Assembly (NCBI RefSeq): GCF_900095725.1
Contig: NZ_FMMP01000009.1
Location: 558,001 to 622,000 of the forward strand
Source: Cellulosilyticum sp. I15G10I2
Lineage (GTDB): Bacteria > Bacillota > Clostridia > Lachnospirales > Cellulosilyticaceae
Direction: 5' to 3'
DNA: 64,000 bases
This document shows positions 1-8,029 of the stretch, piece after piece. Below the pieces are notes generated by a model that worked only from the letters and a program-made list of their open reading frames with translations, did not search any database and was not told the DNA's origin. Position numbers and translations under genes: made by a program. The stretch's first letter is position 1, and every line of letters starts with the position of its first letter.

Positions 1-506
1 GTAAGGTTATTTTTCAACCTTTCTCCATAGGCCACCAACTGCTCATAGCTGTAATGATCACCGGATAGGCCAATCAATATCCCTGAAGTCTCTAGTAAAT
101 TCGTATCAATACTTATCTCAGCTACTCCTGCTGGCAGATGTCTTTTCACATCCTCCATCATGCGATATAATTCATTCCAGGTTTGATCTAGCTCAGCTTG
201 AGAAATGTTCGCATCTAACACAAGAATAATCGCTGCTGCACTGTTTAGTGTAGTAGAAGTGGTGTAGTCATAATTTCTTAATTCTACAAGCTTTTCCTCT
301 AGCTTTTTGGTTACTAAGACTTCTACCTCCTCTGCTGAAGCTCCGGGGTAGATCACTGTTATCATGGCAAAAGGGGCAGGAAATTCAGGGTATTCTTGCT
401 TTGGAATAGTATAGTAGCTATAAAACCCAAATAGGATGATCATAATCATTGAAAATATAGTAACTGTTTTATTTCTTATGGGTAGTTTAATCATATTCTT
501 AAACAA
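1..506 (-). CDS. RND-family efflux permease, N-terminal part (runs off the window)
   Basis: Only the first ~168 residues are visible; the rest lies left of the window. Residues 13-30 form a membrane helix after a short basic N-terminus, and a periplasm-type porter segment follows (ITVIYPGASAEEVE, then KKLEEKLVELRNYD). This is the typical opening of AcrB/HAE-type RND permeases, which are proton-driven exporters. I chose a TTG start at 506 because GGGAGG lies six bases upstream; the in-frame ATG 12 bases further in is too far from it. The gene follows the adaptor lipoprotein gene after a 13-base gap, so the two are co-transcribed as an export pump. The substrate cannot be read from sequence. 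The family call is confident. Confidence 0.85.
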   Translation of the reverse strand, partial: MFKNMIKLPIRNKTVTIFSMIMIILFGFYSYYTIPKQEYPEFPAPFAMITVIYPGASAEEVEVLVTKKLEEKLVELRNYDYTTSTTLNSAAAIILVLDANISQAELDQTWNELYRMMEDVKRHLPAGVAEISIDTNLLETSGILIGLSGDHYSYEQLVAYGERLKNNL

Positions 507-519
507 TTGAATCCTCCCT

Positions 520-1710
520 CTACTCTTTAATCTCTACTTGATCGTTATTTTTTACACTCCTCATGCCTTCTACAATTACTTTATCTCCTGGATTAATTCC
601 CTCCAGTACCTTTATTTCATTTCCAAAGACTTCACCTAAGAGGACTTCCTGCATTACAGCCCTTTCATCTTGAACAATATATACAAAGTCAACGCCTTCA
701 TTTAAAAGACTATTCATTGGAAGAAATACCCCCTCCTCTTCCCCTAAGATAAAGTCAATATTCACTAAAGATCCTATGGGGATTGTATTTGGCTCTAAGT
801 CTATTTTTACTTCATAAAGACTACTTTGACTTTTAGGAATAGAGGATACGGTTTCTACAATTCCCTTAACCGCATTGTTTTGGTGTCTCACGGCCACATC
901 CATTCCTAAAGTTATTTTACTTGCATCTTCATTACTAACTCCTACCGTTACTGTAGTTCGTTCTCCCTTTATAATAATAACTGGTACCCCTGCAGATACA
1001 TAATCTCCCTCTTTAACCTCTATCTGCAAAACTACACCATCTATATCACTTCTAAGGATGCTGTCTTCAAGTAGGTCTTGACTTTGTTGATAGGAAGCAT
1101 AGGCAATATCTATTTGATTCTTTAATATTTGAAGTTCCTCATCCCTTGCTCCTTTAAATATGCGATTATAGGATTCTTTGGCACTAATAAGCTGCTTTTC
1201 TTCTAAATCAAGTTTAAGCTTAATTTCTTGTAGCTGTTGGGGAGATACAGCTTCCACTTCTAATAATTCTTGATACTTTCCATATAGCTCCTTAGTATTT
1301 TCTAAATTTCTTTCTGCCATTTCTACACTAATCTTTGCTTGATTTATTTCCTCCTCTGTGGCCCCCTTCATTACCATATTATATTGAGTTTGTGCCATTT
1401 CATACTGGGCCTTAGCTACACTTACTGTTGATCTTAAATCCTCTTCATTCAATCGAATTAATTTATCTCCCTTATTAATCTGTTGCCCTTGTTTTATGTA
1501 TATCTCTTCTATTTTTCCTCCTGTTTTAAAAGCAGATGACCTTGTATCCTCAGTATCCACAATCCCCATATACTCTAGAGTTAGGGGATATTTATGGGTT
1601 TTAGCCCCTACTATCCTCACATTTTTTCCTACTACTTCAATTTCCGCTTGAGTTTGACAACCCGGTAGTACTATTAAGCCTAAAATCATTAATGCAGTTA
1701 ATTTTTTCAT
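520..1710 (-). CDS. RND efflux periplasmic adaptor (HlyD/MFP family) lipoprotein
   Basis: A 396-residue membrane-fusion protein that would link the downstream RND permease to the cell envelope. It has a lipoprotein signal with lipobox LPGC (Cys ~18). A split biotinyl-lipoyl-like domain follows: a first half near GGKIEEIYIKQGQQINKGD and a second half near SDIDGVVLQIEVKEGDYVSAG. Between the halves lies a long coiled-coil hairpin, residues ~95-205. A beta-barrel and a C-terminal membrane-proximal domain finish the protein. In a Gram-positive such adaptors sit outside the membrane on their lipid anchor. It is first in the operon with the permease, and a TetR repressor gene lies upstream in the same direction. 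A TetR-type operator precedes its start. Confidence 0.88.
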   Translation of the reverse strand: MKKLTALMILGLIVLPGCQTQAEIEVVGKNVRIVGAKTHKYPLTLEYMGIVDTEDTRSSAFKTGGKIEEIYIKQGQQINKGDKLIRLNEEDLRSTVSVAKAQYEMAQTQYNMVMKGATEEEINQAKISVEMAERNLENTKELYGKYQELLEVEAVSPQQLQEIKLKLDLEEKQLISAKESYNRIFKGARDEELQILKNQIDIAYASYQQSQDLLEDSILRSDIDGVVLQIEVKEGDYVSAGVPVIIIKGERTTVTVGVSNEDASKITLGMDVAVRHQNNAVKGIVETVSSIPKSQSSLYEVKIDLEPNTIPIGSLVNIDFILGEEEGVFLPMNSLLNEGVDFVYIVQDERAVMQEVLLGEVFGNEIKVLEGINPGDKVIVEGMRSVKNNDQVEIKE

Positions 1711-1732
1711 ATTCTGCCTCCTTACACCAAGT

Positions 1733-1746
1733 ACCGAGTGATCGGT
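1733..1746. promoter_or_regulatory. Probable TetR operator upstream of the efflux operon
   Basis: ACCGA-GTGA-TCGGT is an inverted repeat of five bases per arm with a four-base spacer. It lies just upstream of the adaptor gene. A related half (ACCGAGTGA on the minus strand, 2446-2458) sits at the start of the tetR gene. Sharing the motif between both leaders suggests that the TetR protein controls the pump and itself. This is inferred from position and symmetry. Confidence 0.6.
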
Positions 1747-1817
1747 ATGTTTTTGTTGTAAAAAAAATGGAAACTATTTTCCATTTATAAACTAAAAATT
1801 GAGCCTTCAATAATCAT

Positions 1818-2420
1818 CTAGTTTTTACTTTTCAACACTTCATAAAAGCTATCCCAAAGAGCCATCCAATTATTTTTTGCATCTCCATTGCTATCCCCCA
1901 TATAAATACTATGCAGCGCTAATCCATCTCCTGCAGTTATAAACATCTTAACTATATCTTCATCCTTCATAACTGTGGAGATTTCTCCATTAGCCCTTGC
2001 CTTCGAAACTACCGACTTCCAATTATTAAATTCAATTTCTTGAATATGAGATATTTTTTGTTTAAAATCAGGAAAAATTTTCGCTGCTTCAAAATAGAGT
2101 GAAAAATAATTCATCACTGAATTTCCATCTTCTGTAGAAATGAATTCAGGCAAAAAGTTATCTAAAAAAGTGTGTATATATTGTCTATAAAATTGCTGCA
2201 GCGAATCTTTGGTAAGATAATCATAATAGTCATCAACGGTGGATAAGGCATTTTCAATCACTTCTAAAAATAAAGCTTCTTTTGTTTTGAAATAATGAAA
2301 AAAAGCCCCCTGAGACATTCCAGTTTTCTCAACTATCTCTTTTATAGTAACTTCCTTAAAGCTCTTTTGCATAAAAAGCTTAAAGGCGATTTCTACTATA
2401 CGTTCTCTTGTATCAGTCAC
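1818..2420 (-). CDS. TetR/AcrR family transcriptional regulator
   Basis: About 200 residues. The N-terminal helix-turn-helix is typical: TRERIVEIAFKLFMQKSF, then IVEKTGMSQGAFFHYFKTKE. The C-terminal ligand domain is variable and helical. I place the start at the GTG at 2420. An open frame extends to 2453, but the strong Shine-Dalgarno TAGGAGGAAGG would then lie inside the gene. The ORF lies upstream of the RND adaptor and permease genes in the same orientation, with a shared operator-like motif in both leaders. It is most likely a drug- or metabolite-responsive repressor of the pump. The ligand is unknown. Confidence 0.85.
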   Translation of the reverse strand: MTDTRERIVEIAFKLFMQKSFKEVTIKEIVEKTGMSQGAFFHYFKTKEALFLEVIENALSTVDDYYDYLTKDSLQQFYRQYIHTFLDNFLPEFISTEDGNSVMNYFSLYFEAAKIFPDFKQKISHIQEIEFNNWKSVVSKARANGEISTVMKDEDIVKMFITAGDGLALHSIYMGDSNGDAKNNWMALWDSFYEVLKSKN

Positions 2421-2445
2421 CCTTTGGCACCTTCCTCCTAACATA

Positions 2446-2458
2446 GTGTTCACTCGGT
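2446..2458. promoter_or_regulatory. Second TetR operator half-site, in the tetR leader
   Basis: On the minus strand this reads ACCGAGTGAACAC. It repeats the first nine bases of the operator at 1733-1746. The position, just upstream of the tetR Shine-Dalgarno, suggests autoregulation. Only one arm is well conserved, so confidence is moderate. Confidence 0.4.
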
Positions 2459-2538
2459 TTTTTTATCATACTACTATTTATTAAAGGATTTGTCAACAAT
2501 CTCTTTGTTTTTTTAATAATTAATACTTTACTTATTTT

Positions 2539-2907
2539 ATGTTTAAGATCTTCTCTTATATTATTAATGATTATTTACTAAATAGCATTTTTAAAGAACT
2601 GTCCCTCAGTTTTAATACCCGCTTTACCAAACTTTCTAAAGAGGAGCTCGCCTATCAGATCTCTATCTCTCTAGGATTAATCGAAAAAAATCTAGGCAAG
2701 CGGGATGTGGTAGCCGCAGCTTATCCAGAGTTTAAGCACAATGCTTCTACAGTGGCCCTTTTATCTAAAATGGGCGTCCACCTTCAGATCACATATCTTG
2801 CAAAACGGGGGACGGTTCTCCAAAGTACCGGTATTAAACGCATCCATGTGTCAAATACCACGAGTGCCAGTGAGCTGATAAATACGCTGGAGCATATTAC
2901 TAATTAG
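2539..2907 (+). CDS. Hypothetical protein, 122 aa
   Basis: I do not recognise this ORF. There is no clear Shine-Dalgarno before the ATG, so the true start may lie further in, or the ORF may be a remnant. The first ~25 codons are AT-rich and then run through a copy of the dispersed repeat (2591-2606, encoding KELS). From about residue 30 the sequence looks like a folded alpha/beta protein (LSKEELAYQISISLGL, RDVVAAAYPEF, MGVHLQITYLAKRG). No signal peptide or membrane helix is present. It ends at a strong bidirectional terminator. It could be a genuine small cytoplasmic protein or the C-terminal part of a decayed gene whose front was replaced by repeat DNA. Confidence 0.45.
   Translation: MFKIFSYIINDYLLNSIFKELSLSFNTRFTKLSKEELAYQISISLGLIEKNLGKRDVVAAAYPEFKHNASTVALLSKMGVHLQITYLAKRGTVLQSTGIKRIHVSNTTSASELINTLEHITN
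2591..2606 (-). repeat. Degenerate copy of the dispersed GGGGAC repeat
   Basis: On the minus strand this reads AGGGACAGTTCTTTAA, one base off the family consensus GGGGACNNTTNTYYAAT. It lies inside the 5' part of the small ORF at 2539 and is one of two repeat-like copies within an open frame in the window. Confidence 0.55.
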
Positions 2908-2910
2908 TAG

Positions 2911-2964
2911 TAAATAAAAGATGCAGCGCATATCATTACTGATAGGTACTGCATCTTTTATTTA
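2911..2964. terminator. Bidirectional stem-loop terminator
   Basis: A perfect 16 bp inverted repeat (2911-2926 with 2949-2964) with a 22-base loop. It is A-rich on one flank and T-rich on the other, so it can work in both directions. It separates the small plus-strand ORF from the minus-strand reductase gene. Confidence 0.8.
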
Positions 2965-3044
2965 TAGGCTATTCATCCAATCACACTTGTAGTTCCTTCT
3001 GACATCTGCAATACTTCTTCGGCTGATATCAGTTTATTATCCGT

Positions 3045-4157
3045 TTAATATATCTTCTTACCTGCAAGTTTATAGTCTGCAATCTCTAGCTTCCGAGGTA
3101 TATCAATACCGTATGGACATTTTGAGCTACACTTGCCGCACTGTGTACATTGATCTGCTTTAATAGTTAATGACTCATACTTTGCCATCGCCATATCGGT
3201 GTTACCAAACCAGAATCTTAGACGATCTCTCAGAGCAAACTCCGCTGCATCCCTTACCGTACCATCCCGCATCTGACGGTCATAATAGCCTTCATATTTG
3301 AATATTTCTGGAATAGGAATCCCCGCCTCACAAGGCATACACTTATCGCATTGCCTACATACATAGTTGCCAAGTTCTGGTGCATTTTTAAATAACGCCT
3401 CTTCCTCCTCTAAGGACATAGGCTGAAAGTGACGCACATAGTTTAAATCTTCTTCAAGCATTTCCCGAGTATTAATACCCGTAACCACAACTGACACCGG
3501 TCGGCTTATCGCATATCTGAATGCTGCTGGGGCTGAGCGCCAAAGCAGTCCATCTGCAATAGGTTTCATAAGGATAACAGCTGTTTCTTTTTGACTTGCA
3601 AGAGGAAGCAGTTCGTTTTCGATTTCTGGAAAGTTAAAACGGTCGTAATAGTTGATAGTCGTCATCACAGCATCAAAAGGATATTGCTGTAAAGCTGAGA
3701 TAAGTACATCCGGCTGTCCGTGCATAGAAATACCTATATGACCGATCTTGCCCTGCTGTTTGGCCTTAAGCGCTGCCTCTAATGCGCCGTTTGGACTCAA
3801 TATTTTATCTAGATCTTCTTTGGTCCCCACGGCGTGCATGATAAGTAGGTCAATATAATCGGTCTTTAAGTTTTTAAGACTTTGCTCTAAACTCGCCATA
3901 CAGCCACTACTATCCCGGCTGCCCGTTTTTGTAGCTAAGATGCATTGCTTACGGTGCGCGGCCATAACGCGTCCAACCTTAAGCTCAGACTCACCATCGC
4001 CATAGCTTGCTGCCGTTTCAACATAGTTTCCCCCTGCATCTAGGTATGTATCCAGCAAATATTCGGCCTCGCTTGTTGGTATTTCAAGAAGATGAAAGCC
4101 TCCAAAGCCAAGCAGCGATGTCTTAAGTCCCGTCTTGCCAAAATCTCTGTATAACAT
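3045..4157 (-). CDS. Aldo/keto reductase with C-terminal 4Fe-4S domain
   Basis: About 370 residues. Residues ~1-260 form the NADPH-dependent aldo/keto reductase TIM barrel: GFGGFHL, AASYGDGESELKVGR with the catalytic-type Tyr, ATKTG, IDLLIMHAVG, GHIGISMHG. The C-terminus carries cysteine clusters CRQCDKCMPC (~267) and CTQCGKCSSKCPYG (~337). The second is a ferredoxin-type 4Fe-4S motif. This fusion is common in anaerobes and probably allows electron exchange with ferredoxin. The start at 4157 is chosen because GGGGGA lies six bases upstream; the longer frame has no usable ribosome site. It is a single gene, followed downstream by a terminator. The substrate is unknown. Confidence 0.85.
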   Translation of the reverse strand: MLYRDFGKTGLKTSLLGFGGFHLLEIPTSEAEYLLDTYLDAGGNYVETAASYGDGESELKVGRVMAAHRKQCILATKTGSRDSSGCMASLEQSLKNLKTDYIDLLIMHAVGTKEDLDKILSPNGALEAALKAKQQGKIGHIGISMHGQPDVLISALQQYPFDAVMTTINYYDRFNFPEIENELLPLASQKETAVILMKPIADGLLWRSAPAAFRYAISRPVSVVVTGINTREMLEEDLNYVRHFQPMSLEEEEALFKNAPELGNYVCRQCDKCMPCEAGIPIPEIFKYEGYYDRQMRDGTVRDAAEFALRDRLRFWFGNTDMAMAKYESLTIKADQCTQCGKCSSKCPYGIDIPRKLEIADYKLAGKKIY

Positions 4158-4299
4158 AATCATTCCCCCATTTACTGATTTTTTTATACGCCGGCTGTAC
4201 TTCATGCAAATCTTCAGCTATGCCTTCTCACGGAGTGGTATTTATAAAGCTAATCTTAGTATATGACTTAAAGTTTACGCTAAGTCAATACTAAAGTTT

Positions 4300-4340
4300 A
4301 AAAAGCCACCTATGATGATAACCATCACAGGCGGCTTTTT
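4300..4340 (-). terminator. Terminator after the UbiA-family gene
   Basis: Arms 4300-4317 and 4323-4340 pair over 18 bases with two non-Watson-Crick positions, which become G-U pairs in the minus-strand transcript. The minus-strand RNA ends in a U-run, as expected after the gene ending at 4360. Confidence 0.8.
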
Positions 4341-4359
4341 AACAAATTATCTCACCCCA

Positions 4360-5280
4360 CTATCTAACAAGCAGTGTTAAAATAATAATTAAATTAAAAG
4401 TCCAATGCAAATTATTGGTATAAGGTATCCCAAGTCCTTCAAAATGGGTAACACACTTATGGGCTTTAAGGGCTATAGGTAAAGTCATAAAGACTAAAGC
4501 CGAAAGCCAAGGATAGATGCCGGTTAAAATATAAAGCGCCGTGAGTCCAAAGGCACCAAATACTAAAATGCGATATACTATTTTGCTCCACTGGCTGCCC
4601 ATTCTTACGCTTAAAGTACCAAGGCTTAGTCTTTTGTCTCTCGTGAAATCTCTCATTTCATTACTGATCATAAGCGCTGGTATGAAAAGTGTGGGCGGAA
4701 GTCCTAGTAAAATAGGATACCATGAAAACGTGAGCGTAAAGGGAAAATACGCACCGTACAGCATCAATGGCCCCATAAGAAGAAATGAAATAGGCACACC
4801 TAAGCCATGTCTTTTATAAACAAATGGTTCTCCTGTATAGGCATAGGCCCCCACAACTCCGATTAATCCAATATAAAGCATCTGTATATTGGTCACATAA
4901 ATAAGGTATAGCCCGATAAGCGCTGCCCCGCCAAAGCATGCCATTCCCCATAGAAATACAAAGACATCAAAATATGTCCTTTCGGCTCCTAAGAATGTCA
5001 CCTTTCTCCCTGAGGGACGATAATACCTAAAAGAGCCTTCAAAATAGTCATTAATGAGATTGGCTCCGCCTTGGGCAAAAATACCAGCGATAGTTATGAG
5101 GATGATCTTTATGAGGTTCTCTGTATTTAATACCATCCCTTCCCGATAAGCTGCAATCATCCCCAAGGTAGTTGAGCCTATAGCAAGTGTCAGAGACCTT
5201 GGTCTAAAGGCGATCCAGAGGTCTTTGATGAGTTTTTGATAGTATTGTTTGTCTTTTATTAGACTTATTTTGATTGGCAT
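4360..5280 (-). CDS. UbiA-family prenyltransferase (MenA-like)
   Basis: A 306-residue integral membrane protein with about eight or nine hydrophobic segments. The two aspartate-rich motifs that bind the Mg-prenyl-diphosphate are recognisable. The first is NLINDYFEGS (~76); the second is NEMRDFTRDKR (~207). Members of this family attach prenyl chains to aromatic acceptors; the closest in feel are 1,4-dihydroxy-2-naphthoate polyprenyltransferases. No menaquinone biosynthesis genes accompany it here, so the acceptor is open. It stands alone, with its own terminator, divergent from the ABC transporter operon. Confidence 0.82.
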   Translation of the reverse strand: MPIKISLIKDKQYYQKLIKDLWIAFRPRSLTLAIGSTTLGMIAAYREGMVLNTENLIKIILITIAGIFAQGGANLINDYFEGSFRYYRPSGRKVTFLGAERTYFDVFVFLWGMACFGGAALIGLYLIYVTNIQMLYIGLIGVVGAYAYTGEPFVYKRHGLGVPISFLLMGPLMLYGAYFPFTLTFSWYPILLGLPPTLFIPALMISNEMRDFTRDKRLSLGTLSVRMGSQWSKIVYRILVFGAFGLTALYILTGIYPWLSALVFMTLPIALKAHKCVTHFEGLGIPYTNNLHWTFNLIIILTLLVR

Positions 5281-5508
5281 ATTTTAGTTCCTTTTTCTAT
5301 GTTTAAATTGAGTATCTTAGCTTAATATTCTAATTTAGTATTTTAATTTCATACTATAAATTACTTCAATAGTAATGCTAAACCTTTGTAAAAATGGTAA
5401 AATGTTGTCTGACGGCATGAAATAATAATTATTTCTACATCATTATATAACATTCTTTACAAAAAGCAACTTTAACCACAATCTAAATCAATCAAGGAGA
5501 AAAGTAAA

Positions 5509-6519
5509 ATGATTAAGTTTAAAAAAATATTAATACTTTCAGCAATGTTTAGTCTTATCTTTACTGCAGGCTGCGCCTCAGGGAGCACGCCAAGGAATGA
5601 TGCAAATAATCCGGCAGCACTAACCGAGACAAAGAATGCCGCTTCTGATGAAATAGTTAACGAAGGAAACAGTGCGGCATCCAGCGAAGAGGCTACACTG
5701 CCTGCGTTAAAGATAGGCCTTATGCCTGCTGTGGATTCTGCGCCTATGTTTATCGCCGAAAAAGAAGGTTATTTTAAAGCACTAGGATTAGATGTTGAAC
5801 TTATTGTTTTTAATAATGCTCAGGATAGACAAAGTGCCCTTCAGACTCATTCTATTGACGGGGCTATGACAGATTTTATTGCTGTCGTGACCAATGTAAA
5901 TGGCGGTTTTGATCTTAAGGCTACTACAATGACTTCTGGCAAATTCCCTGTGCTTGTTAAAAAGGGCTTTGAGGATAAAAAGGATATCAAAGTAGGCATG
6001 ATGGAAGTCAGCGTTTCTAATTTTCTGATCGATGAATGGTTAGGAGATAAATACAATATTGAAAAAGTATTTATTAATGAAATACCAGCAAGGCTTGAAA
6101 TGATAGGAAGCGGCAATATAGATATGGGATTATTCCCAGAACCTATGGCTTCCATGGGCGCCCTTGGCGGTCTCGAAAAAGTAATCTATGAACCCGCAGA
6201 TGGCTACTGCCCTGATGTCATGGCCTTTACTGGCAAAGCTCTAGAGGAAAAGGCTGAAGCTATTAGGTTATTCCACGAGGCTTATAACCAAGCTATAGAT
6301 ACAATCAATGAGGACGAAAACCAAGCCAAGGATATCCTTATAGAAAGACTTAAACTTAAAGAAGAAGTTAAAGAGATCATGCTACTTCCAAGTTATACCA
6401 AGGCTTCACTCCCTGATGCTGCCTATCTTCTAAAAATAATTGATTGGGTCGAAGAGGTGCTTGGCAAAGATATTACAATTACACCTGAAGATCTTGTTGA
6501 AGGGAAGTTTGTGGCGTAA
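5509..6519 (+). CDS. ABC transporter substrate-binding lipoprotein (SsuA/THI5-like)
   Basis: 336 residues with a lipoprotein signal (lipobox TAGC, Cys ~22) and a Ser/Ala/Glu-rich linker to ~65. A type II periplasmic-binding fold of the NMT1/SsuA family follows: LKIGLMPAVDSAPMFIAEKEGYF, ALQTHSIDGAMTDF, GSGNIDMGLFPEP. This family captures nitrate, sulfonates, thiamine precursors or similar small anions or heterocycles. A good ribosome site (AAGGAG) precedes the ATG. Its stop overlaps the ATPase start by one base, so the three genes at 5509-8011 form one operon. No TPP riboswitch is visible in the 228-base leader, so thiamine-precursor uptake is not specifically supported. Confidence 0.87.
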   Translation: MIKFKKILILSAMFSLIFTAGCASGSTPRNDANNPAALTETKNAASDEIVNEGNSAASSEEATLPALKIGLMPAVDSAPMFIAEKEGYFKALGLDVELIVFNNAQDRQSALQTHSIDGAMTDFIAVVTNVNGGFDLKATTMTSGKFPVLVKKGFEDKKDIKVGMMEVSVSNFLIDEWLGDKYNIEKVFINEIPARLEMIGSGNIDMGLFPEPMASMGALGGLEKVIYEPADGYCPDVMAFTGKALEEKAEAIRLFHEAYNQAIDTINEDENQAKDILIERLKLKEEVKEIMLLPSYTKASLPDAAYLLKIIDWVEEVLGKDITITPEDLVEGKFVA

Positions 6520-7253
6520 TGATTGCAATCAAAGACTTATGTTTTTCATACGGTACCGAGAAAGTACTTGATCGTATTGATTTAACAGTCCCTAAAAACA
6601 CCACCTGCGCCGTTATAGGTCCGTCCGGCTGCGGCAAAACCACCCTGCTTTATACCCTGGCAGGGCTTCTTCATTTTGACCTGGGGACTGTTCTTATTAA
6701 TGGAGAAAGGCCAGTAGGACGCCAGAAAGAAACCGGCGTTATTCTTCAAGACTATGGTCTTTTGCCTTGGAAAACGGTGTGGGCCAATGTAGCTCTTGGT
6801 TTAAAAGCAAGAGGCTTTAATAAGCTTGAAGTAAAGGATAAGGTTCATGCAATACTTGAAGAGCTTAACATTTTAGAACTTAAAAATAAATATCCTGCAC
6901 AATTAAGCGGCGGGCAAAAACAAAGGGTTGCCATAGCTCGGGCTTTAGTCCTAAATCCCGATTTGCTGCTCTTAGACGAAGCCACCTCTGCTCTCGATGC
7001 GATGACTAAGGAGCATATTCAAAACCTTCTTTTAAAACTCTATAAAAAACACCCACTTACCATGGTATTTATCACCCATAGTATTGAAGAAGCGGTATTT
7101 TTGGGACAGCAAATTGTCATTATGGAAAAAGCGGGTATCAAAAAAGTGATTGCCAATCCTTACTTTGGGGATGAAACCATACGGTCCAAAATGGATTATT
7201 ATAAGATATGCCTCGAAGTTCGAAAATACCTAGATGGAGGAAATGATCAATGA
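6519..7253 (+). CDS. ABC transporter ATP-binding protein (SsuB/TauB-like)
   Basis: 244 residues with all ABC ATPase motifs: Walker A GPSGCGKTT (~34-42), Q-loop ILQDYGLLPWKTV, signature LSGGQKQR (~129), Walker B LLLLDEATSALD (~149) and switch His in ITHSIEEA. The Q-loop followed by LLPW is typical of nitrate/sulfonate/taurine importers. It overlaps the binding-protein stop by one base and the permease start by four, so translation is coupled. Confidence 0.93.
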   Translation: MIAIKDLCFSYGTEKVLDRIDLTVPKNTTCAVIGPSGCGKTTLLYTLAGLLHFDLGTVLINGERPVGRQKETGVILQDYGLLPWKTVWANVALGLKARGFNKLEVKDKVHAILEELNILELKNKYPAQLSGGQKQRVAIARALVLNPDLLLLDEATSALDAMTKEHIQNLLLKLYKKHPLTMVFITHSIEEAVFLGQQIVIMEKAGIKKVIANPYFGDETIRSKMDYYKICLEVRKYLDGGNDQ

Positions 7254-8011
7254 AGGCTTTTATCAAAACATCCAAGCTTAAAACATTATACGGCATGATT
7301 ATGGTCGTTCTACTCTGGTATGTACTGCATCTAACCCTGAAGTCTAATGTGATCCCAAGCCCCTATGCGGTGTTTAAGCGGTTTATGGTTCTGCTGCCCA
7401 ATACTTTATCGCTTCATCTTCTGGGCAGCCTTTTAAGAATTTTAACGGCAGTCACCCTGTCGCTTCTACTTGGTGTGCCGCTTGGTCTCTTAACAGGTAC
7501 CAGCAAAAAAGCTGATGCTGTTATTTCGCCGATTATTTATATTTTATACCCGCTGCCTAAAATAGCTTTTCTGCCTATTTTTATGATTCTGTTTGGCATT
7601 GGGGACGCTTCTAAAATTATCCTGATTGTAACGATTATTATTTTTCAAATACTGCTTGCGGTACGGGATGGTGTAAAAGAAATACCTCAAGAACTTTTTT
7701 ACTCCGTCTCATCTCTCGGGGTCTCTCCTTTAGGTATGTATCAGCATCTTATTTTGCCAGCAGTGGTTCCTAGGCTTATCTCCGGTCTTAGAATCAGTAT
7801 CGGGATCAGTATTTCAGCCTTGTTTTTTGCCGAAAACTTTGCCACCACCTATGGCATCGGTTATTATATTATGAATGCCTGGACGATGGTGGACTATCTT
7901 GATATGTTCTGCGGCATACTTGCCCTTAGTCTGCTTGGCTTTTTTCTGCTGAGTACTCTGGATGCTCTTGAAAAAGGCCTATGCCCTTGGCTTTTTGCAA
8001 AAAGCGCATGA
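7250..8011 (+). CDS. ABC transporter permease (SsuC/TauC-like)
   Basis: 253 residues with about six membrane helices. The EAA loop that contacts the ATPase is present (ISSLGVSPLGMYQHLILPAVVPRLISGLRI, residues ~160-190, with the invariant Gly). It belongs to the binding-protein-dependent permease family and completes the importer begun at 5509. It ends 18 bases before the convergent chemoreceptor gene, and I see no strong terminator in that gap. Confidence 0.9.
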   Translation: MKAFIKTSKLKTLYGMIMVVLLWYVLHLTLKSNVIPSPYAVFKRFMVLLPNTLSLHLLGSLLRILTAVTLSLLLGVPLGLLTGTSKKADAVISPIIYILYPLPKIAFLPIFMILFGIGDASKIILIVTIIIFQILLAVRDGVKEIPQELFYSVSSLGVSPLGMYQHLILPAVVPRLISGLRISIGISISALFFAENFATTYGIGYYIMNAWTMVDYLDMFCGILALSLLGFFLLSTLDALEKGLCPWLFAKSA

Positions 8012-8029
8012 CCCAGTTGCCTATCTATT

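Noticed and set aside
5281-5508. Search for a TPP or S-box riboswitch ahead of the SsuA/THI5-type transporter
   Set aside because: The leader is short and AT-rich, and no conserved riboswitch core is visible, so substrate cannot be assigned that way.
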